Source: Phosphuga atrata
Lineage: Eukaryota > Arthropoda > Insecta > Coleoptera > Silphidae
Assembly (NCBI GenBank): GCA_944588485.1
Contig: OX155896.1
Span: 45,815,196-45,879,195, forward strand
Reading direction: 5' to 3'
Length of the DNA stretch: 64,000 nt
The number at the start of each line of letters is the position of its first letter. Within the stretch, counting starts at the first letter, position 1. The translations under genes and the position numbers were made by a program. Of the stretch, positions 22,001 through 33,716 are shown in pieces. The notes beneath the pieces are model-generated. The model did not search any database. It saw only the letters and a program-made list of their open reading frames with translations, and was not told where the DNA came from.

Positions 22001-25000
22001 GACTAGACAGACAAGACTAGACAGACAAGACTAGACAGACAAGACTAGACAGACAAGACTAGACAGACAAGACTAGACAGACAAGACTAGACAGACAAGA
22101 CTAGACAGACAAGACTAGACAGACAAGACTAGACAGACAAGACTAGACAGACAAGACTAGACAGACAAGACTAGACAGACAAGACTAGACAGACAAGACT
22201 AGACAGACAAGACTAGACAGACAAGACTAGACAGACAAGACTAGACAGACAAGACTAGACAGACAAGACTAGACAGACAAGACTAGACAGACAAGACTAG
22301 ACAGACAAGACTAGACAGACAAGACTAGACAGACAAGACTAGACAGACAAGACTAGACAGACAAGACTAGACAGACAAGACTAGACAGACAAGACTAGAC
22401 AGACAAGACTAGACAGACAAGACTAGACAGACAAGACTAGACAGACAAGACTAGACAGACAAGACTAGACAGACAAGACTAGACAGACAAGACTAGACAG
22501 ACAAGACTAGACAGACAAGACTAGACAGACAAGACTAGACAGACAAGACTAGACAGACAAGACTAGACAGACAAGACTAGACAGACAAGACTAGACAGAC
22601 AAGACTAGACAGACAAGACTAGACAGACAAGACTAGACAGACAAGACTAGACAGACAAGACTAGACAGACAAGACTAGACAGACAAGACTAGACAGACAA
22701 GACTAGACAGACAAGACTAGACAGACAAGACTAGACAGACAAGACTAGACAGACAAGACTAGACAGACAAGACTAGACAGACAAGACTAGACAGACAAGA
22801 CTAGACAGACAAGACTAGACAGACAAGACTAGACAGACAAGACTAGACAGACAAGACTAGACAGACAAGACTAGACAGACAAGACTAGACAGACAAGACT
22901 AGACAGACAAGACTAGACAGACAAGACTAGACAGACAAGACTAGACAGACAAGACTAGACAGACAAGACTAGACAGACAAGACTAGACAGACAAGACTAG
23001 ACAGACAAGACTAGACAGACAAGACTAGACAGACAAGACTAGACAGACAAGACTAGACAGACAAGACTAGACAGACAAGACTAGACAGACAAGACTAGAC
23101 AGACAAGACTAGACAGACAAGACTAGACAGACAAGACTAGACAGACAAGACTAGACAGACAAGACTAGACAGACAAGACTAGACAGACAAGACTAGACAG
23201 ACAAGACTAGACAGACAAGACTAGACAGACAAGACTAGACAGACAAGACTAGACAGACAAGACTAGACAGACAAGACTAGACAGACAAGACTAGACAGAC
23301 AAGACTAGACAGACAAGACTAGACAGACAAGACTAGACAGACAAGACTAGACAGACAAGACTAGACAGACAAGACTAGACAGACAAGACTAGACAGACAA
23401 GACTAGACAGACAAGACTAGACAGACAAGACTAGACAGACAAGACTAGACAGACAAGACTAGACAGACAAGACTAGACAGACAAGACTAGACAGACAAGA
23501 CTAGACAGACAAGACTAGACAGACAAGACTAGACAGACAAGACTAGACAGACAAGACTAGACAGACAAGACTAGACAGACAAGACTAGACAGACAAGACT
23601 AGACAGACAAGACTAGACAGACAAGACTAGACAGACAAGACTAGACAGACAAGACTAGACAGACAAGACTAGACAGACAAGACTAGACAGACAAGACTAG
23701 ACAGACAAGACTAGACAGACAAGACTAGACAGACAAGACTAGACAGACAAGACTAGACAGACAAGACTAGACAGACAAGACTAGACAGACAAGACTAGAC
23801 AGACAAGACTAGACAGACAAGACTAGACAGACAAGACTAGACAGACAAGACTAGACAGACAAGACTAGACAGACAAGACTAGACAGACAAGACTAGACAG
23901 ACAAGACTAGACAGACAAGACTAGACAGACAAGACTAGACAGACAAGACTAGACAGACAAGACTAGACAGACAAGACTAGACAGACAAGACTAGACAGAC
24001 AAGACTAGACAGACAAGACTAGACAGACAAGACTAGACAGACAAGACTAGACAGACAAGACTAGACAGACAAGACTAGACAGACAAGACTAGACAGACAA
24101 GACTAGACAGACAAGACTAGACAGACAAGACTAGACAGACAAGACTAGACAGACAAGACTAGACAGACAAGACTAGACAGACAAGACTAGACAGACAAGA
24201 CTAGACAGACAAGACTAGACAGACAAGACTAGACAGACAAGACTAGACAGACAAGACTAGACAGACAAGACTAGACAGACAAGACTAGACAGACAAGACT
24301 AGACAGACAAGACTAGACAGACAAGACTAGACAGACAAGACTAGACAGACAAGACTAGACAGACAAGACTAGACAGACAAGACTAGACAGACAAGACTAG
24401 ACAGACAAGACTAGACAGACAAGACTAGACAGACAAGACTAGACAGACAAGACTAGACAGAAAAGACTAGACAGACAAGACTAGACAGACAAGACTAGAC
24501 AGACAAGACTAGACAGACAAGACTAGACAGACAAGACTAGACAGACAAGACTGGACAGACAAGACTGGACAGACAAGACTAGAAAGACAAGACTAGACAG
24601 ACAAGACTAGACAGACAAGACTAGACAGACAAGACTAGACAGACAAGACTAGACAGACAAGACTAGACAGACAAGACTAGACAGACAAGACTAGACAGAC
24701 AAGACTAGACAGATAAGACTAGACAGACAAGACTAGACAGACAAGACTAGACAGACAAGACTAGACAGACAAGACTAGACAGACAAGACTAGACAGACAA
24801 GACTAGACAGACAAGACTAGACAGACAAGACTAGACAGACAAGACTAGACAGACAAGACTAGACAGACAAGACTAGACAGACAAGACTAGACAGACAAGA
24901 CTAGACAGACAAGACTAGACAGACAAGACTAGACAGACAAGACTAGACAGACAAGACTAGACAGACAAGACTAGACAGACAAGACTAGACAGACAAGACT

Positions 25001-28000
25001 AGACAGACAAGACTAGACAGACAAGACTAGACAGACAAGACTAGACAGACAAGACTAGACAGACAAGACTAGACAGACAAGACTAGACAGACAAGACTAG
25101 ACAGACAAGACTAGACAGACAAGACTAGACAGACAAGACTAGACAGACAAGACTAGACAGACAAGACTAGACAGACAAGACTAGACAGACAAGACTAGAC
25201 AGACAAGACTAGACAGACAAGACTAGACAGACAAGACTAGACAGACAAGAATAGACCGACAAGACTAGACAGACAAGACTAGACAGACAAGACTAGACAG
25301 ACAAGACTAGACAGACAAGACTAGACAGACAAGACTAGACAGACAAGGTTATTTGAATCACTACCATTGTTAACTGCACTTTTTCTCCTTGGAGGTGTTG
25401 TGACTAGTAGTGTTTGATCTTTGATTAGGATTGTGCTTTCTCCTTTAGCTTGATTTTGAGGATGAGTTGTCTGGTAGACTTGGCACCCCCGCAGTTTTAT
25501 GTGTGAATGGTTTGTAAAGTGTGTCTTTGAAATTAGACATATGTCTATGTTCTGTGTGTCCAGGAATAATTGAACTTCATTTTGTCTCTCTAGAAGCCCA
25601 TTGGCATTCCAAGTCGCTATTCTTTGATCTTGTTGATCCATTAGTTTATCTGGAAGTGGGTGCTTGAAGGTGAGTGTTGATCATCTGTTGACCATCTTCT
25701 AGCAAATCCAAAATATGCTGTACTTGCTCTTTAGTCAAAGTATTTAAAAAAAAAATGACATCTCTTGGATCAATGAAAGTTACAATGACAAACAATATTT
25801 TATTTTCTAAAGCTGAAAATTTGCTAATGAGCCCTTGTTTCTAAATGGGCTATTGTCTCACCAATGTGTTCATCAGAAGAATCAGGGTCATTAATAATTC
25901 TTTTCAAAGTGATCAACAGGATTCACTGATAATATTGAAACACTCGCCTTACTTCTTCAAATGGTTTTAGTAAACCAATAAGTTTTTCAATGATTGTCCA
26001 AGCTTCAGAAGACCGTTAGGGGATTGTATTATTTGTAGATAAGGATATTTGAGGATAGGACAAGTGCTACTCTGAACCTGACACTGCTCTCTTGAGACCA
26101 AATCGCACACCAACTGCTATTGAACGGAAAAACCCAAAGAAGGGCCCCCAAAACTCAAATGCAAGCAGTGAATTAAAAACCGCCATTAACAGCTTAAAAA
26201 ATAAAAAGGCTGGAGGACTAGATGACTGCAACTATTGTATGGATCACCAACTTAATGAGTCGATTGAGAGGAACGTCCTATCACAGGGAAGTGTACTGGC
26301 TGCTATGATTTTCAACGTATACACAAATGACCAACCAACAGACACGTCGCTTCATCTATGCGGATGACACAGCCATCGCCGCACTGGGGAAAAGCTTCGA
26401 AAAAGTCGAGAATAAACCAAGTACAGCCTTACAGCCTGGATTCCAAGTACAGCCTTAGAAAACATGGCACAGTACTACGACATAAACCAGAATAAGCCGA
26501 ATCGTTGCAAAACCTAGGTAGGTGCATTTCACCTGAGAAATAAGGACTCAAGAAGCTGCAAATCACATGGAGAGAACAAGAACTCAAAACGTGCGATCAC
26601 TCCGAAGTACTTGGGCGTAATACTGGACCGCACACTATCTTTCCAAAAACACTGCGAGAATACAAAATTCTCCGCTGCCGAGTACGCGGCACCAGTGTGG
26701 TACAACTCGGTTCACGCAAGACTTGTCGACTTGGCCTTAAACGAGACGTGTAGGATTATAACAGGCTGCCTGAGACCGACACCTGTCGAGAAGCTGTACC
26801 ATCTATCTGGAATTGCCCAAGCACACGTCAGACGCAAAGTAGCATCCGAAACAGATCGGAGATAAGCGGCACCCTCTACACGACCAACAACCAGAAAGAC
26901 GACGACTCAAATCAAGGAAGAACTTTCTACAACATACGCAACAACTGCAGACATGCCCAAAATAACTGCAGACGTGCCCAAAACAACTGCAGACATGCCT
27001 AAAACAACGCCGCATAGGAAATCTATGGAAAGAACAGCACCCAAACCTGCGGACCGAACCCAGAGGGGAGCTACCACCGGGAAAACTTTTACCATACGCA
27101 AGGTGGAAATCACTGAACCGATTAAGGACAGGAGTGACGCGCTGCAAATCTAACAGGACGAGATGAGGTATGCCCGTGGATGACGTGCTGTGTGAATGCA
27201 GAGGGCTTCAGAGCTGTCGCCCCCATCTCAGATGTCCGAACATGGGAGAGGCATGCACGATGGAGGACCTAATTTTGACGAATGACTGGGCGATAGACGC
27301 TGCCAACTATTGCACAGGAAGGTCCTGAATGTAAACACTGGTGTCTCAGACTCAGAAATGAATGATTATTTGTGGATGCATAAAGACTCTGACTTCCAAA
27401 AAAAACGCTCTAACAGATGAAAAGTGCTGTTCCATCTAGTTCTAGCACAGTTCCATCTAGCACACTCTTGTAGAGGTGTTTGATTAAGCCTTTTCTGTAA
27501 TGTTCTTAGCTCGTCTTGAACATTATTCGAATGATTTAAATGTGTTGCCATCTTCTTGCAGTTTGCTATGGTAGTCACAACAGTTTCTTGAGCCTTCATC
27601 CCTTCTTTTAAGAACTTGTGTATCTTGTGTGAAGCACAGTCGCACGTACCTGGGCGTAACACTGGACCGCATACTTGGTATTGAATATTTAATAAGGAAA
27701 CACCTTTTTTCAAGTTTATGCCGCCATCTTGAACTAAAGATTTCCCTTTTTCTTTAGGTTTTTCCCTTGACGACATCATCATCATCAGCCATTTCTCGTC
27801 CACTGCTGAACATAGGCCTCATCTAGGTGTTTCCACTATCTCCTGTCTTGCGCGGTGCTAATCCATTTTCTCGCCACACGTTTAACGTCGTCCGTCCATC
27901 TGGTGGGTGGTCTTCCTCTGCTTCTCTTGTCTTCTCTGGGTCTCCATTTCAGGATTCGTTTTGTCCATCGGTTGTCTTTAGTGCGAGCCACGTGTCCAGC

Positions 28001-31000
28001 CCATCTCCACTTGGATTTTGTGATAAGTTCGATAATATCGGCGACTTTTGTTCTGTTTCTTATTGTTATGTTCGGCATTCTGTCTCTTAGTGATTCCCAG
28101 CATCGATCTTTCTATTGCTCTTTGAGCTACTTGAAGTTTGTTTATTGATTTCTTCGTTAGGGTTGACGACAACATACCTTCAACTATACGAGCATGTTTT
28201 CTCGGGTATGGCGGCTGTCATTGAACACTTCTGCCTTTAACACTATCATTTTTCTTTCGAATTTTTCTGTAATCCCATGGCTAGTAAGATTCAGTAGTGA
28301 AACCTCAAAACAAGAATCACTAGTAAATGACATTTTTGCAAAGAACTTCAGTTATTGGTGGATTTTCTGGCTCTCTTTTCCATATAATTCATCACACATG
28401 AAAGTAGTAAAATACTAATGAGACTTTAAATTATACGATGCACATAGATGCTTGATAAGTCTTACGAATGCAATAGATTTCACAAAACTAAATTGCAAGT
28501 CTTCCAATGCAATTACAGTATAATCTAGATAATCCGACACATATGGGACCAGAGAACCACTGGATAATCAAAAAATTCTGGATTATCAGGATTAAAACAA
28601 AACAAGAACAATTTTACAAATTGTATGTACAATTGTATCTCAGCAAGAACGAAATATGCATCTATATAGGTAAAAATACTTATACGAAAACATACAAACA
28701 AATATGTGCAAACTTAGAACAGATAGCAAGACAATTTTAGAGTTAGCTTGGTCTGAATCGTCAATCAAATTTTCTGAGTTGTAAGCAAGCTGTGTTGGCG
28801 AGACCTTTTTCCAAGAACACTGTATGATGTTGTTTTTGGCTTTATTTCTTCTTTGCGCGAAGTTTATATTCTGCGCGGGGCGAGTATTATGCGAGTAAAG
28901 AAAAGACACGTGTTTCCCCTCAGCGCCGGATTACTGAACGTGTCGGATTATCAAGATTATACTGTATTTCACTTATTGATTTATCATTTGCCAAGGACCT
29001 CACAGATTTATTATCCCACTGTTTCGTTTTTTCGACACATTCTTGTAGTGACATCTGTTTAGTGTCAGATTTAGTAATTTCATGAGAATATGCTGCAAGT
29101 GCAAGTCTATTAATTGCATCCCAACTTAAAAATACTAATTTTTGATGCGGTAAATTTATTTAAAAATCTATAATTACAGCATTACCTTACTTAACTTTGA
29201 TGCAAACAAAATTGTTACAGCATTAAGGAATTAATTTTTATGAAATTTTCAATGACAATAATTTGACTATTTATGATAAACTTAAAACATAGAGAGTGTA
29301 TACCATATAGTGTATACTGTCAAGATTTGAACTCCAATATTACCAGCTGGTGTCCATAACAAAGTCTCTCAACTGTGCTAGAATTGCTTAATTAAAACAT
29401 CAAGCGTTCAGGAACAAAAAGTCCAAATGAAACTTTAACATCAATTTTCTTGGAAACTAAGTGCTGTTGAATAAAAAGCCACTACCTAGGTACTAGGGAT
29501 AGATTCTTTTACAGCATATCCAAGAGCCATCAAAATCCATAATCAACAGGTTGATGGTCCCCTTGTTAATAATACGGTTTTACACTTACTATCATTAATG
29601 TTTTATTCTACGTACAACGAGAAAGACAGGAAATCCAAAAACCATAAAAATCCTTAATCAACAATATGGTCATCCCCTTGTTAATAATACGTTTTTATTC
29701 TATTTGCTGTTTATTAATGTTTTATTCTACTTATTATTTTAGTTGTACAGATATTTGGCTCGTCGTACCAATGCCAAATTCAACAGGATTATCTTGAAAC
29801 GTTTGTTTATGAGCAGAATAAACAGGGCTCCGATTTCGGTGAGCAGAATAAGCAGGTTGATGAAGAAACCTGGTCGTGAAGGTTTGACTGCCGTTGTTGT
29901 CGGCTCTGTAACTGATGACAACAGATTCTGGGAAGTTCCAAAACTCTCGATCTGTGCTTTACATGTGACTGAGAAAGCCCGCGCTAGGATCATCAAAGCC
30001 GGTAAGTACTCATCCAATATTATTTATTTATTGCTTAAATAATGATAATTTTGAATACAGTGGATACCTTGACTTACAAGTGTAAGAACTTATGATTTTT
30101 TTTGAGATACAAATAATCTCTTGGCTGATTTTTTGCTTCAAGTTGCAAGCTAAAATTTGAGTTAGAAGCTTGTTACGACACCACAACTATTATTTGTTCT
30201 GATCTTAAAATATTGATTATAATCATTTATTTTAATAGTAGTGCGCATGTGTCAATTTCCGCCATGTTAACGTCGAAAAGTGCCCGAACTTTTTGACGTA
30301 TAACTAAATATGTGCCCGAAACTTTCGTATTCCCGCCTTTCAAACTTGGCGGATGCGCATAGCTAACCGTAAAAACTTCTATAAGTAATGTATTTCCCCT
30401 ACAGGGTTTCTTTATCCTTACAATGATATTTACATTATTTGCAATATTTTCAATTCCCTATGCAACCCCACCCTCCTCTTCCATAGTTCTTTCATCTACT
30501 GCATCAATTTTTCCATCTTCATTCAGTATTTCTTCTCCTTTCTTTCTCTTTCTTTCATCTTGACACATTCATTCCACATGTGCTCCACTGTCTCTCTCTC
30601 TCCTGATAGCACATCCTACGCAATCTTCTTCCAATATCTCTCTCCTCATTTCCAGATCTGAACCTTGCCATTATCTTCCTTTCTCTAACACTTTCTCCTC
30701 CTAGGTACTTTGGGATCTCCTCTATCGCCTCTATATTTCATATTGTACCTGGATTCCCTTGTTCTTTCTATTCTTTCATGCCTGTCTACATTCCTGTCTC
30801 ATTCACTCGTTTCTCCATTGTTTCTTCATCCACCTGCCTTTTGCTCTTAACCTCTACTTCCTTACTCGCATCATTTATTTTAATAATAGAGCATTTGAGT
30901 TTCTCCACGCTTCTATTTATAGTCACTAGTGTCGTGATTTTATTTAAATTTGTATAAAAAATGTTCTATTTATTTTCTACTTTTTAGTACATAGTATAAG

Positions 31001-32180
31001 CCTGGTTTTTAAAAAGTTCTTTCTTATATATTTTATTTTAACTCAAATAGATGAAATAGATGCTAGTTAGTCAAATAATTGAATTTCATTGGATAATATA
31101 CAATTTGAGGGTAGATTTAATGATTAGGAGAGTTGCGACCGTTACTACGTAGTTATTCATACTTACACTGAATTGATAAATTCACTATGTAATGTATATG
31201 TTACGGTAAAAGTACGTAGTTTGGTAAATGTATACATTTTCCGGTATATGTACACATTTACCGGTATATGTACACATTTACCTTCTTGGTTGTTAAATGT
31301 GAGTTCAACTTACATTTACCAATTATTTTCGGTAAATGTGTACATATGCATAATGTTGTTGGTAATTGTTAGAGGTTTACATTAACATACACAGCGCATG
31401 GGCTGTCCAACAAGACACACGTGATATTGAAACACACAAAAAGTATCCATTTTCCGGTAAAAGTAAATATATAAAGTTGATCTGAGATTTAAACACATTT
31501 ACCTAGCAAATTGATAGATATTTACATATACCGGTAAATGTTTACATTTGCCGATTTTGTACTTTCACTGTAACATATACATAGTGAATTTATCAATTCA
31601 GTTGTTCCGCGCAATGGGGACCGCAAGCTTCGACCGGGTACCGAAGACCTAATTCACGGGAAGTTCCCCGTTTGAATCGGAACGGGCGGTGGGACCAGTC
31701 GACAACGGTATCACCCGCTGCCGCCTCCATTCTTAAAGCCATTTGCGCGCATGCGGATACTTGTACAAATTACTTGAATTGGTAAATTAAAGATTATGTG
31801 ATGTATACATAGTGAATTTATCAATTCAGTGGCGGTAGCCTTTTGTATATCATTTATGCAATAAATATATTTTTCCCTATAGAATTTCAAATAACTTTTT
31901 TATATTTTTCTATATATAATTTAATATAACTTTTATATTTAGTAAATCAATTTTGTGTTTAGGTGGTGAAATTATTACTTTTGATCAGCTGGCTCTGCGT
32001 GCCCCAACTGGTAACAAGACCGTTTTAATGCAAGGAAAACGTAATGCCCGTGAAGCCGTGAAACACTTTGGCCCAGCTCCAGGGGTACCACACTCGCACA
32101 CTAAACCATTTGTTATGTCCAAGGGACGTAAGTATGAACGAGCTCGTGGTCGCAGGCGCTCTTGTGGATACAAGAAATAG
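19064..32180 (+). CDS. RpL18: 60S ribosomal protein eL18 (RpL18), whole gene
   Basis: Exons 19064-19066, 19197-19283, 29743-30001 and 31963-32180 give 188 residues, the normal eL18 length. The first exon is only the ATG, followed by GTGAGT. The protein starts MGKDINHKHDRKVRRTEPRS and ends ARGRRRSCGYKK. Diagnostic blocks include LARRTNAKFNRIILKRLFMS, MKKPGREG and FGPAPGVPHSHTKPFV. It is a structural protein of the large ribosomal subunit in the cytoplasm. Introns are 130 bp, 10.46 kb and 1.96 kb, and intron 2 is unusually long for such a gene because of transposons and a 4.2-kb satellite. A poly(A) signal AATAAA lies at 32246-32251. All phases agree and there are no lesions. Confidence 0.97.
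19197..19283 (+). CDS. RpL18: RpL18 exon 2
   Basis: TTTTAG|GGT to AAG|GTAAAC, 29 codons, encoding GKDINHKHDRKVRRTEPR and DVYLRLLVK. This is the conserved N-terminus of eL18. Confidence 0.95.
19373..19990 (+). repeat. Repeat family B with a hAT-like MITE between two partial copies
   Basis: The sequence around 19410-19460 (GACCTGTTAATCATGGATTT) recurs at 19825-19870 and, inverted, at 29500-29575. The second copy extends through GGCTTTTTATTCAA at 19893. I see no protein in it. Confidence 0.55.
19466..19767. mobile_element. hAT-like MITE, about 300 bp
   Basis: Ends CAGGGGTGGCGAACCTTT and, inverted from the right, CAGTGGTGGCGAACCTAT pair well and have the hAT form (CAG...). The flanking octamers TTATAGAG and TTGACGGA differ, so the target duplication is lost or the flanks have rearranged. 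Confidence 0.65.
20230..21174 (-). pseudogene. Jockey-like LINE ORF2, second half of the endonuclease domain
   Basis: Read leftward from about 21160, frames give RKTISSGNIHPSQ, then GDRFIVGGDYNPKHTYWGSR, a core motif of the AP-type endonuclease of non-LTR elements. It ends in degenerate sequence towards 20230. The first half of the same domain is on the other side of the 14-bp array (25349-25641). The copy is 5'-complete only in the distal part and contains a MITE at 20495-20735. Confidence 0.75.
20495..20735. mobile_element. hAT-like MITE, 241 bp
   Basis: Left end CAAGGGCGTACCC and inverted right end CAAGAGTGTACCC. Flanking octamers TGCTCTTT (20487-20494) and TGCTTTTT (20736-20743) match at seven of eight bases, as expected for a hAT target duplication. 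Poly-G and poly-C tracts lie just inside both ends. Confidence 0.7.
21175..25348 (+). repeat. 14-bp satellite (GACTAGACAGACAA)n, about 298 copies
   Basis: A tandem array of 4.17 kb with unit GACTAGACAGACAA. It is nearly free of variants from about 21215 to 24460. Single-base variants cluster at about 24460-24720 (for example CTGGACAG near 24550, AGATAAG near 24711) and at 25250. The left border contains GTCTAGAC palindromes. LINE endonuclease coding resumes on both sides, so the array expanded within that LINE copy. It lies in RpL18 intron 2. The assembled length may not be the true length. Confidence 0.97.
25349..25760 (-). pseudogene. Jockey-like LINE: end of ORF1 and start of ORF2 endonuclease
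   Basis: ORF2 starts at 25641 with MDQQDQRIATWNANGLLERQ, the beta-strand and catalytic Asn of an AP endonuclease domain. It continues through NIDICLISKTHF (Glu replaced by Lys at the usual ET position) to the array border. Upstream, about 25740-25670, the frame TLTKEQVQHILDLLEDGQQ looks like an ORF1 C-terminus. The replaced catalytic residue agrees with an inactive copy. Confidence 0.75.
26080..27350 (+). pseudogene. Jockey-like LINE reverse transcriptase and C-terminus
   Basis: Pieces in several frames: SQGSVLAAMIFNVYTNDQPT (RT motif), then YADDTAIAA near 26357 (catalytic YADD), YLGVILDRTLSFQKHCE near 26603, and ALNETCRIITGCLRPTPVEK near 26736. The C-terminal tail near 27250 reads MEDLILTNDWAIDAANY. 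Stops and shifts separate the blocks. It is 5'-truncated and inserted in the hAT remnant. Overlapping frames at 26800-27150 on both strands come from its 3' part. Confidence 0.8.
26930..27012 (+). repeat. Short tandem repeat, 24-bp unit
   Basis: Three to four imperfect copies of a unit with ACAACTGCAGACATGCCCAA lie in the LINE 3' part. Confidence 0.7.
27770..28180 (-). pseudogene. RTE-like LINE ORF2 C-terminus with GATGATG tail
   Basis: Frames give LQVAQRAIERSMLGI, then SKWRWAGHVARTKDNRWTKR and RSRGRPPTRWTDDVKRVA, the well-known C-terminal region of insect RTE-type polymerases. The 3' end (27800-27775) carries GATGATGATGATG. Related copies are at 49500-49870 and 52315-52512. Confidence 0.8.
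28516..28964. mobile_element. Pogo/Tigger-like MITE, 449 bp
   Basis: Ends CAGTATAATCTAGATAATCC and, inverted, CAGTATAATCTTGATAATCC form TIRs of about 25 bp, flanked by TA on each side. A second copy lies at 48278-49200. Weak frames inside it are not supported. Confidence 0.82.
29743..30001 (+). CDS. RpL18: RpL18 exon 3
   Basis: ATTTTAG|TTGTAC to GCCG|GTAAGT, encoding LYRYLARRTNAKF through ALHVTEKARARIIKAG. A long minus-strand frame over the same bases is a shadow. Confidence 0.97.
30058..30470 (+). mobile_element. Possible pogo/Tigger end
   Basis: CAGTGGATACCTTGACTTAC at 30058 resembles the TIR of Tigger-type elements and is preceded by TA. I could not find the partner end. The rest is AT-rich and non-coding. 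Confidence 0.35.
30420..30880 (-). pseudogene. LINE C-terminal fragment (same family as 60540-61430)
   Basis: The minus strand reads RESRYNMKYR, then IPKYLGGESVRERKIMARF and ETVEHMWNECVKMKERE, closely similar to the copy at 60970-61230 including the CCHC-like Cys/His spacing. It lies in RpL18 intron 3. Confidence 0.7.
31165..31831. mobile_element. Inverted-repeat element, 667 bp
   Basis: CACTGAATTGATAAATTCAC at 31165 pairs with the sequence ending 31831. A second inverted match (31562-31602) lies inside. Several CCGGTAAATGTRTACA-type motifs occur between 31200 and 31550. A GC-rich block (31605-31740) sits between the two right ends. Target duplication is not clear. It lies in RpL18 intron 3. 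Confidence 0.55.
31963..32180 (+). CDS. RpL18: RpL18 exon 4 and stop
   Basis: TGTTTAG|GTGGTGAA, phase 1, encoding GEIITFDQLALRAPTGNKTV to the stop TAG at 32178-32180. Confidence 0.97.
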
Positions 32181-32779
32181 AGTGTTACTGATACATATTA
32201 TTTCTAATTTAATTTTTCTGTAATCACTATAATTTTTTTATGATTAATAAAGTTTTGTGGCTACAGATATATATATTTTTTCTAAATCAAATTTCATTTA
32301 AAAAAACTTTTATTAATATTCAAATTGATTCTGAAATAAATTTGTGTCTGGTAGAGCATTTTATATATAATTCAAACCTGAATTTTGATCCTGATTCTAT
32401 CAAGAAGTTGTTATACATATTCCTGTGGGAAAATGTTCTAAACATTTTTGTTGAAGGATTTCCAGACTGTTGGTTGTGTCCCAATGCCCATTATCGTACA
32501 GTTCGTGGACTATGTAAATATATCATAACACACACGTATGTAACAGTCAGCGATTAATGTTATGTAATAATTGAGAATTTGTTAAGAGGATTTAATTTTG
32601 GGGGGGTTTAAGAAAATACAGTAACAAAATTTACAGTAACCAATTTACTTTCTAAACTGACACACAAGGGTTCCTAAACTTCACATCTACCATGCTCTCC
32701 TGAAGAGAGTCGTCTCTACTCGTCTCATTATTTCAATATAACATTTATATATATATATATATATATAATTTAGATATTT

Positions 32780-32780
<1 letters not shown>

Positions 32781-32814
<34 letters not shown>
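32781..32814 (+). repeat. 34-base G homopolymer
   Basis: An uninterrupted run of G. Runs this long are hard to sequence and its length is uncertain. It could form G-quadruplexes. Confidence 0.9.
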
Positions 32815-32816
<2 letters not shown>

Positions 32817-33241
32817 CCTAAGAACCCGCCGTTCGTGAATGACATTCAGTGTTGCATAGCATATTTGCATAGACAGTTGAGCATTTTCAGTTTATATTTG
32901 CTATTTCGATAATGGAAACAGCCATTTTATAGATATTGTATAGTACCGGATTGCAAAAACACTATTATAAGTACACCAGGTAAAGTGTTTGATAAAGTCC
33001 CTATCGAGGTCCACCCTACCTACATCTGTGAATATCGTGGAGGCCGATTGATGTCAACGTGTACGTCACATCACTTGACCAATGGTGATGCGTATCGATC
33101 AGGTCAAATTTAATCGTATCTTATATATATTTTTTTAAATTAATAGAAACATTTTCAACAGTATTTATAATTTTTAATATGTTAAAACGATGTAAAAAGT
33201 GAATTAAGCAAATAAAAAAAATTTATGCATATATATTACGC

Positions 33242-33716
33242 ATAGAATTTTCAATAAAACAATAGTAAATGATTTAAATACGTTATATTATAGCTTTAAA
33301 TCAATATATAATATTTAGTACATTTTAATGTTTGGTATTTAGATACGAACAAGGAATGATTTTCTGTACTTTGGTTACCAGAATCTGGACACTAATTTCT
33401 CAACTAAAAAGTTTATATATACAATGCTCAAAACCATTAGCGGGTCTCTAATTTGTGCTTTATTTATTTTATTTGCCCTTTGAATTTTATGGAGGCACAA
33501 ATTAGAGAGAGCTAATGGTTTTGAGCAGGTATATATAAACTTCTTAGTTGAATTTAGTTGAGAAATTAGTGTCCAGATTCTGGTAACCAAGGTCCAGATA
33601 ATCATTCCTTGTTTATATATAAATTCCAAATAATAAAACTATAATAATATAACGTATTTAAATCTTTACTATCTTTACAAATTAAATCTTTACTATTGTT
33701 TTATTGAAAATTCTAT
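33242..33716. mobile_element. Foldback element, 475 bp, long arms
   Basis: ATAGAATTTTCAATAAAACA at 33242 is matched inverted at 33716. Pairing continues through TTTAAATACGTTATATTATA and through GAATCTGGACACTAATTTCT (about 33383) to a short loop near 33470. No coding frame is supported. Confidence 0.8.

Larger units (their letters stand above)
25790..29090 (-). mobile_element. hAT transposon remnant broken by three insertions
   Basis: Minus-strand blocks in order: DTKQMSLQECVEKTKQWDNK (about 29070-28990), SDSCFEVSLLNLTSHGITEK near 28300, a long block at about 27740-27366 including CARTRWNSTFHLLERF, and LLKPFEEVRRVFQ at about 25980-25920. These match hAT transposase order. Between them sit a pogo-like MITE (28516-28964), a LINE 3' end (27770-28180) and another LINE (26080-27350), all younger. 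It lies in RpL18 intron 2. Confidence 0.7.

Noticed and set aside
21175..25348. Resemblance to a CRISPR array
   Set aside because: The 14-bp units are head to tail with no spacers, in an insect intron.
27827..28148. Plus-strand frames over 27827-28148
   Set aside because: They are shadows of the minus-strand LINE polymerase C-terminus.
29739..30017. Minus-strand 92-codon frame
   Set aside because: It is antisense to RpL18 exon 3.
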